From assembly GCA_031127185.1 (NCBI GenBank), contig JARIET010000102.1:1-9009 (forward strand): a stretch of 9,009 bases of DNA, written 5' to 3'. The stretch is from Gemmatimonadota bacterium. Its GTDB lineage: Bacteria; Gemmatimonadota; Gemmatimonadetes; Gemmatimonadales; Gemmatimonadaceae. Made by a program: the position numbers and the translations under genes. This document shows positions 6,359 through 9,009 of this stretch, in pieces. Under the pieces are notes generated by a model. The model was not told the DNA's origin, did not search any database, and saw nothing but the letters and a program-made list of their open reading frames with translations. Every line of letters starts with the position of its first letter. Position 1 is the first letter of the stretch.

Positions 6359-9009
6359 ACGACTCCGCCCGCCTTTCCGCCGCCTTAGCCGGCCGCTACC
6401 GCATCGAGCGAGAGCTCGGCGCGGGGGGCATGGCCACGGTCTACCTCGCGCACGACGAGCGCCACGATCGAAAAGTCGCTCTCAAGGTCCTGAAGCCGGA
6501 ACTCGCGGCCGTAATTGGTGCCGAGCGATTCCTGAATGAGATCAAGACCACGGCCAACCTGCAGCATCCGCATATCCTGCCGCTGCACGATTCGGGTGAG
6601 GTGAACGGCACGGTCTGGTATGTGATGCCGCTGGTCGAAGGTGAATCGCTCCGCGACCGGCTCACGCGCGAGACGCAGCTGCCGGTGGACGATGCGCTCA
6701 CCATCGCGCGCGAGGTGGCCGGCGCACTCGACTACGCGCACCGGCACGGCGTGATCCACCGCGACATCAAGCCGGAGAACATCCTTCTCCACGACGGGCG
6801 CGCGGTGGTGGCCGACTTCGGCATCGCCCTCGCGATGAGCCGCACCGACGGGGGCACGCGGCTCACCGAAACGGGGATGTCGCTGGGCACGCCCTACTAT
6901 ATGAGTCCCGAGCAGGCGCTCGGTGAGAAGACCGTGGACGCGCGCACCGACGTCTATGCGCTCGGCGCGGTGCTCTATGAGATGCTCGTGGGCGAGCCGC
7001 CGTTCACGGGGCCGAGCGCGCAGGCGATCATCGCCAAGGTGATGAACTCGCCGGCAGCACCGGTCTCGGCGACGCGGCCGACGGTGCCTGGTGGAATCGA
7101 GGCGGCTGTACTCAAGGCGCTCTCGAAGCTGCCGGCCGACCGGTTCCGAAGCGCGGCGGATTTTTCGACCGCGTTGCAGGTGGGCGCCACAACGACGACG
7201 ACGTCGGCGGTCGTCACGGGAGCGCGAGTAGCGCCCGCGGCATACAGCCCGATGTGGTTCGTGCCCTGGGTGGTGACGTCGGCGGCACTCGTGGTGGCGG
7301 CGAGTCTCTGGATGCGCGGCGGATCGAGTGACGATGCGCGCGTGACAGCGGCGGTGATTCCGCTCGAGATTCGCACGCCGACCGACGCGCCGCCAAACGA
7401 GATCGGGTCTCCCATCGCGATCTCGCCGGATGGCAACGTGATTGTGTATGTCGGTCCCGACCCTGAGGTGCGCGGGGTAACGGCGCTCTGGCGGCGGCCG
7501 CTGGACCGGCTCGAGGCATCGCCCATTGCTGGCTCGCGTGGCGCACAGCGACCACGCGTAAGCGACGACGGCAAGCTCGTCTACTTCCTTGTACGCGGTC
7601 CGCAGGGCAATGCCAACATCAATCGCGTCGTGCCCATCGAGGGCGGGCTCGCGCAGAACGCGCCGTTTGTCTCGGAGGGGCTGGTCCCGCTCGGCGACGG
7701 CGGCACGGTGTATGCCGACTCCGCCCGTCTCGTGCGGCTCCGGCCCGGCGACCGGCTTCGGGAGCAGACGCAGGGAGGTGGGCGCGGCGCACGGAACCTG
7801 TTTCGAAACCGCAGTTCTGTGGACGTCTCGCCGGACGGTCGGTTCGCGGCGGTGGTCCAGGGTGGATCACAAGTCGATTCAGTCTTCATCGCGTCCTTCG
7901 ATGGCGGACGAGCTGTGGTCGCCAATGGACGGTCGGCGCGATTCATTGACGACTACACGCTGGCCTACCGCGCCCGAGACGGCGCACTCATGGTCGGTCG
8001 GCTCGATGACGCTCGCCAGCAGTTCTCGGCTCCGCCGATCGCGGTCGTACCGGGCGTTGCCATGTCGGGAGGAGACCTCGCGATGTTCGACATCGCGCGC
8101 GACGGCACCTTGATCTACATCGCCGGAGGCGAGGCATCGGCGACCCGACTCACCTGGGTGCGCTCCGACGGCGTTGAGATGGCTGTTCCGGGCGCCGAGT
8201 CGCGGGTGCACGGCGGTGTTGCGCTCGCCCCCGATGGCAGGCGCGCCGTGACCACGGTCGGCTCGCTTGCAAGCGATGGCGATCTCTGGATGGAAGACTT
8301 GGCCATCGGCGCGCGCAGTCCGATCACTTCCGACGGGCGGAGCGCGCGCGCGGCCTGGAACTCAGATGGTAAGTCAATCTCCTTTCTCCGGGGCACGATC
8401 TTCGCTTCTCGCGAAGGTCCGCGGTCGCGCCCGTTTCAAAAGTCGCTGAACTCCGATGCGCCCGATGATTCTGTGCCCGGCCCGTGGCCGCAGCGTGGAA
8501 CGATCAACGAGTTCGTATCGTCACCGGACGGAAGGACGCAAGCAGTCCGCGTGAATGTCGCCAACGGGACCGACCGGGACATCTACCTGCGGCTCCCGGC
8601 GCCAAACGGCCTGACACCCTTTGCCGCGGATTCAGCGGTGCAGGAGCGCGGGCCGCGGTTTTCCCTGGACGGCAAATGGATCCTCTACGTATCCGACCGG
8701 TCAAACCGCGCGGAAGTGTATGTGGCGCCGGTCACCGGCCGTGGTGAGCGTGTGCAGGTGTCGATTGATGGTGGTCGCGAGGCCGTATGGTCGCGCGACG
8801 GCACGAAAATCTTCTATCGCGCCCCTGATGGATGGATGATGGCCGCGACACTCGCCCGAGGTGCGGCGGTTCAAGTCACGCAGCGCAAACGGTTGTTCGA
8901 CGCGTCCCCCTATCTCTCGAATGAGTTCCTGACGATGTACGACGTTGGCCCCGACGGCCGCTTCCTGATGCTGAAGCTCGACGCACAGGCGCCGCGCACG
9001 GATGTGGTG
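6355..9009 (+). CDS. Transmembrane Ser/Thr protein kinase with C-terminal PD40/TolB-like propeller (kinase 3, 3' end outside window)
   Basis: The frame is open from GTG 6355 to the right edge: 885 residues, with only about 20 missing judging by the upstream paralogue's tail. The N-terminus, VNDSARLSAALAGRYRIERE, matches kinase 1. Kinase domain, about 15-275: glycine loop at 21-29, K44 in VALK, helix-C E62, HRDIKPEN at 135-142, DFG at 154-156, activation-loop T171, T173, S176 and T179, SPE at 184-186. All catalytic residues are present. A linker with five Thr in a row (279-283) leads to a membrane segment, about 301-319. About twelve PD40-like units follow, near residues 356, 402, 446, 491, 530, 580, 624, 668, 722, 769, 812 and 864; the third and fifth are degenerate. 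Its kinase domain is clearly more diverged from kinases 1 and 2 than they are from each other (for example FLNEIKTTANLQHPH against FVVEIKTTAAMSHPH). The last part resembles the partial gene at 1-354. Ligand and substrates are unknown. Confidence 0.93.
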   Translation, partial: MNDSARLSAALAGRYRIERELGAGGMATVYLAHDERHDRKVALKVLKPELAAVIGAERFLNEIKTTANLQHPHILPLHDSGEVNGTVWYVMPLVEGESLRDRLTRETQLPVDDALTIAREVAGALDYAHRHGVIHRDIKPENILLHDGRAVVADFGIALAMSRTDGGTRLTETGMSLGTPYYMSPEQALGEKTVDARTDVYALGAVLYEMLVGEPPFTGPSAQAIIAKVMNSPAAPVSATRPTVPGGIEAAVLKALSKLPADRFRSAADFSTALQVGATTTTTSAVVTGARVAPAAYSPMWFVPWVVTSAALVVAASLWMRGGSSDDARVTAAVIPLEIRTPTDAPPNEIGSPIAISPDGNVIVYVGPDPEVRGVTALWRRPLDRLEASPIAGSRGAQRPRVSDDGKLVYFLVRGPQGNANINRVVPIEGGLAQNAPFVSEGLVPLGDGGTVYADSARLVRLRPGDRLREQTQGGGRGARNLFRNRSSVDVSPDGRFAAVVQGGSQVDSVFIASFDGGRAVVANGRSARFIDDYTLAYRARDGALMVGRLDDARQQFSAPPIAVVPGVAMSGGDLAMFDIARDGTLIYIAGGEASATRLTWVRSDGVEMAVPGAESRVHGGVALAPDGRRAVTTVGSLASDGDLWMEDLAIGARSPITSDGRSARAAWNSDGKSISFLRGTIFASREGPRSRPFQKSLNSDAPDDSVPGPWPQRGTINEFVSSPDGRTQAVRVNVANGTDRDIYLRLPAPNGLTPFAADSAVQERGPRFSLDGKWILYVSDRSNRAEVYVAPVTGRGERVQVSIDGGREAVWSRDGTKIFYRAPDGWMMAATLARGAAVQVTQRKRLFDASPYLSNEFLTMYDVGPDGRFLMLKLDAQAPRTDVV

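Noticed and set aside
7191..7203. Short ACG repeat coding five Thr in the kinase 3 linker as a phase-variable microsatellite
   Set aside because: The repeat is trinucleotide and only about four units long, so slippage would keep the frame and only change linker length slightly.

Overview
The window is GC-rich, almost entirely coding, and reads on the plus strand throughout. Its main content is a head-to-tail array of large transmembrane serine/threonine protein kinases: an N-terminal Hanks-type kinase domain, a single membrane segment, and a long C-terminal WD40-like/TolB-like (PD40) beta-propeller region. Arrays of this architecture, with N-termini of the type RLSAALAGRYRIERELGAGG, are in my experience typical of Gemmatimonadota, with Acidobacteriota as second choice. 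The assignment is inferred from protein style, since no rRNA or taxonomic marker is present.

Layout. 1-354: the 3' end of a kinase/propeller gene that begins before the window. 355-448: a short AT-rich intergenic gap with a possible weak terminator hairpin, a sigma70-like promoter and an 8-bp palindrome in the promoter spacer. 449-1096: a type II toxin-antitoxin pair, vapB (Rv0623-like antitoxin) and vapC (PIN-domain ribonuclease), separated by 3 nt. 1116-3749: kinase 1 (877 aa), starting 19 nt after vapC. 3746-6358: kinase 2 (870 aa), overlapping kinase 1 by ATGA. 6355-9009 and beyond: kinase 3, overlapping kinase 2 by GTGA, GTG start, running off the right edge.

How it fits together. The only sizeable gap is upstream of vapB, so vapB-vapC-kinase1-kinase2-kinase3 looks like one transcription unit with translational coupling between the kinases. 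If so, the autoregulated vapBC promoter would also set kinase expression (inference). Kinases 1 and 2 have almost identical catalytic domains despite many silent DNA differences, while their propellers have diverged strongly. This suggests receptors with a conserved output and different inputs. In all three kinases I can mark about twelve PD40-like units spaced roughly 40-55 residues apart, which could form two six-bladed propellers. No tRNA, rRNA, CRISPR, insertion sequence or phage feature was seen.
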